DNA from: Trichomonas tenax
Taxonomy: Eukaryota; Parabasalia; Trichomonadida; Trichomonadidae
Assembly (NCBI GenBank): GCA_023091735.1
Contig: JALKBU010000004.1
Coordinates: 62,001-126,000, forward strand
Length of the DNA stretch: 64,000 nt
Reading direction: 5' to 3'
Shown: positions 62,664-64,000 of the stretch, in pieces
Numbering within the stretch: the stretch's first letter is position 1
Layout of the letters: every line of letters begins with the position of its first letter
Position numbers and translations under genes: made by a program
The notes under the pieces: generated by a model
The model's database searches: none
The model's input: only the letters and a program-made list of their open reading frames with translations
Told to the model about the DNA's origin: nothing

Positions 62664-63947
62664 TCAGTGTCTCTGGAGTTCTGAAAGGGATTTAGATTTG
62701 TGCGGTTCTTTCTTTTTCGTCGGGAATTGCAATGAAATGCTTTTTGCAATTTGAACCTTTTTAAGTGGAAATTCTTCAACATTCTGTGAAGCTGGGAATG
62801 ATACAAAAGACTTCGTGAAGCAGCTTAACATTGTCATATATGTGTTTGGTATCGGGTTCTCTTTGATAGTGTTCAACAAGCATTTAACTGTGCGACTATT
62901 AATCAATTGATAAGCGATCGAATCGGTGTTTAATTTCTGCTCTTCTGTAGCTGCAAGGATCTTTCTTGCTATAAGGTAAGGAGACCCCGATGGGTGCATT
63001 CCAATGGCAACACATATATATTGTAATATTAGCTGGTGAAGAGATTTCGTTAACATATTCATCTGAAAAGATTTAAGTGAAATATTGCAGAAACTATTGG
63101 AAACTTGCGTCATCCACGAAGGAGCATTTGGAAGATTGACAGATTCTATCTTTACATCGTCAATATCAATCAACAAATGTGATTCAATGTCATCATTTGG
63201 CAAATTCTTCATCATTGATGAATGAATACCAACAATGAATGGTGATGGAGATAAAACAGTCTCAATTATGCTCTTTGGCAGGATTGGAACAAATATATGA
63301 TGCCATTTAAGTGGATAAATTAATGATGTGAGAGAATAACAAAATTGAGAGAGTTCAGATAGATTGAAAGAAGTAACAATGATGGAGGTATCTAAAAGGA
63401 GGTAGTATATTAGTGTGGCAATTGTTTCACTATCGAATCTTTTAATTATAGGTGAAAGAACTAGACTGTTATAAATTTCATCAATCTTACCTCTTCCCCA
63501 GATACTTCTAAGCGAGTTCATGAATGTTATAGATTCTGGATCGTCATATAAAGCATGAATAAATTGAATTGCCGATGGAATATTGTTTGAAAGAAGATTT
63601 TTAGTAACCTTAAGAGCCTCATCGAAGACATTGTAATGATAATAGTTAGAAATGAAACAAATGACTTCTTGTTGATCTTGATTCAATTCTGGATCAAATA
63701 GACAAAATGCATTGTAAAACTTCTCATCTGTTGCCATAAATCTAAACGCGAAAGATGTAGGACTGGAGATTTGCGTATCTATTGGGAAACAGAAATGATT
63801 CAAGTTTTTAATCGATTGCTTAGATATTTCCCCATCTGAGAACAATGTCTTTGTGCTGCTGCGTTGAATGACACCAACCCATTTGAACAGTTTCTCTCCT
63901 TTGGCGCAAAATCCGTCCGGAAACATAAAGATTTTATTGACGATCAT
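62664..63947 (-). CDS. DENN domain protein (Rab GEF type)
   Basis: 427 residues from the ATG at 63945-63947. A short uDENN-like part (about 1-100) is followed by a cDENN core at about 165-245: ETIATLIYYLLLDTSIIVTS, then LIYPLKWHHIFVPILP and SPSPFIVGIHSSMMK, which are near-consensus. DENN proteins activate Rab GTPases by nucleotide exchange in membrane traffic. The dDENN part is divergent, and the tail is Lys/Ser-rich (PTKKKEPHKSKSLSELQRH). The length is short for the family but the domain is intact. TTGACGTCAA lies about 28 bases upstream. Confidence 0.85.
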   Translation of the reverse strand: MIVNKIFMFPDGFCAKGEKLFKWVGVIQRSSTKTLFSDGEISKQSIKNLNHFCFPIDTQISSPTSFAFRFMATDEKFYNAFCLFDPELNQDQQEVICFISNYYHYNVFDEALKVTKNLLSNNIPSAIQFIHALYDDPESITFMNSLRSIWGRGKIDEIYNSLVLSPIIKRFDSETIATLIYYLLLDTSIIVTSFNLSELSQFCYSLTSLIYPLKWHHIFVPILPKSIIETVLSPSPFIVGIHSSMMKNLPNDDIESHLLIDIDDVKIESVNLPNAPSWMTQVSNSFCNISLKSFQMNMLTKSLHQLILQYICVAIGMHPSGSPYLIARKILAATEEQKLNTDSIAYQLINSRTVKCLLNTIKENPIPNTYMTMLSCFTKSFVSFPASQNVEEFPLKKVQIAKSISLQFPTKKKEPHKSKSLSELQRH

Positions 63948-64000
63948 ATCTCACTCAATTTTGATCACCTAAATTGTTGACGTCAAATTCTGGAATTAGC

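Noticed and set aside
1..64000. tRNA, rRNA or CRISPR array
   Set aside because: No cloverleaf, rRNA-like stretch or regularly spaced repeats were recognised by eye.

Overview
The window looks like nuclear DNA of a trichomonad (Parabasalia), most likely Trichomonas vaginalis or a close relative. It is AT-rich and the genes appear to lack introns. Several genes have initiator-like TCA(+1) or CCA(+1) motifs 4-14 bases before the ATG. Lineage-typical families are present: BspA-like leucine-rich repeat proteins, Pmp-like (GGAI) surface proteins, an F5/8 type C protein, a TKL-type kinase and a BEACH protein. A short AT-rich block resembles a Maverick/Polinton remnant. The species call is inference, because no rRNA or other species marker is present.

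Layout. 1-3925 (-): 3'-open AIR9-like gene (LRR plus Ig-like A9 repeats). 4193-6418 (-): broken secreted/membrane protein gene. 8136-14885 (+): ABC half-transporter, LRR protein and TKL-like kinase. 15.6-26.3 kb: a graveyard of decayed genes (tyrosine recombinase tail, membrane protein, BspA, kinase and Pmp fragments) around two intact genes, an F5/8C protein and ribosomal protein eS10. 26.5 kb: M18 aminopeptidase. 28.0-29.5 kb (-): a nearly intact surface-protein gene with two frameshifts. 29.9-32.7 kb: foreign-looking block with inverted terminal-like sequences, a 46-bp near-palindrome and tiny ORFs, some with ATGA overlaps. 33-37 kb: TPR-like protein and a UBL-UBA-Myb protein. 38-41.6 kb: Pmp and BspA remnants. 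41.8-49.1 kb (-): a giant BEACH-WD40 protein. 49.4-51.8 kb (-): broken GH31 glucosidase. 52.4 kb: GPH/SLC45-like sugar transporter. 55.7 kb: long coiled-coil protein. 59.0-60.6 kb: a small gene and two fragments. 61.1-63.9 kb: convergent PRC1/MAP65 and DENN-domain genes.

The intact genes are mostly housekeeping: cytoskeleton (AIR9-like, PRC1/Ase1, coiled coil), membrane traffic (BEACH, DENN), transport, proteolysis and translation. The surface-protein genes are almost all broken. Two short motifs recur upstream of intact genes and may be regulatory: TTACRTGNCAA in either orientation, clustered before the ABC, LRR and eS10 genes, and AAAACGATA, found close to four start codons.

Several start codons below were moved downstream to the first ATG, because a longer open frame began with TTG or GTG. 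Frameshifts in pseudogenes may be real decay or, at homopolymers, sequencing errors.
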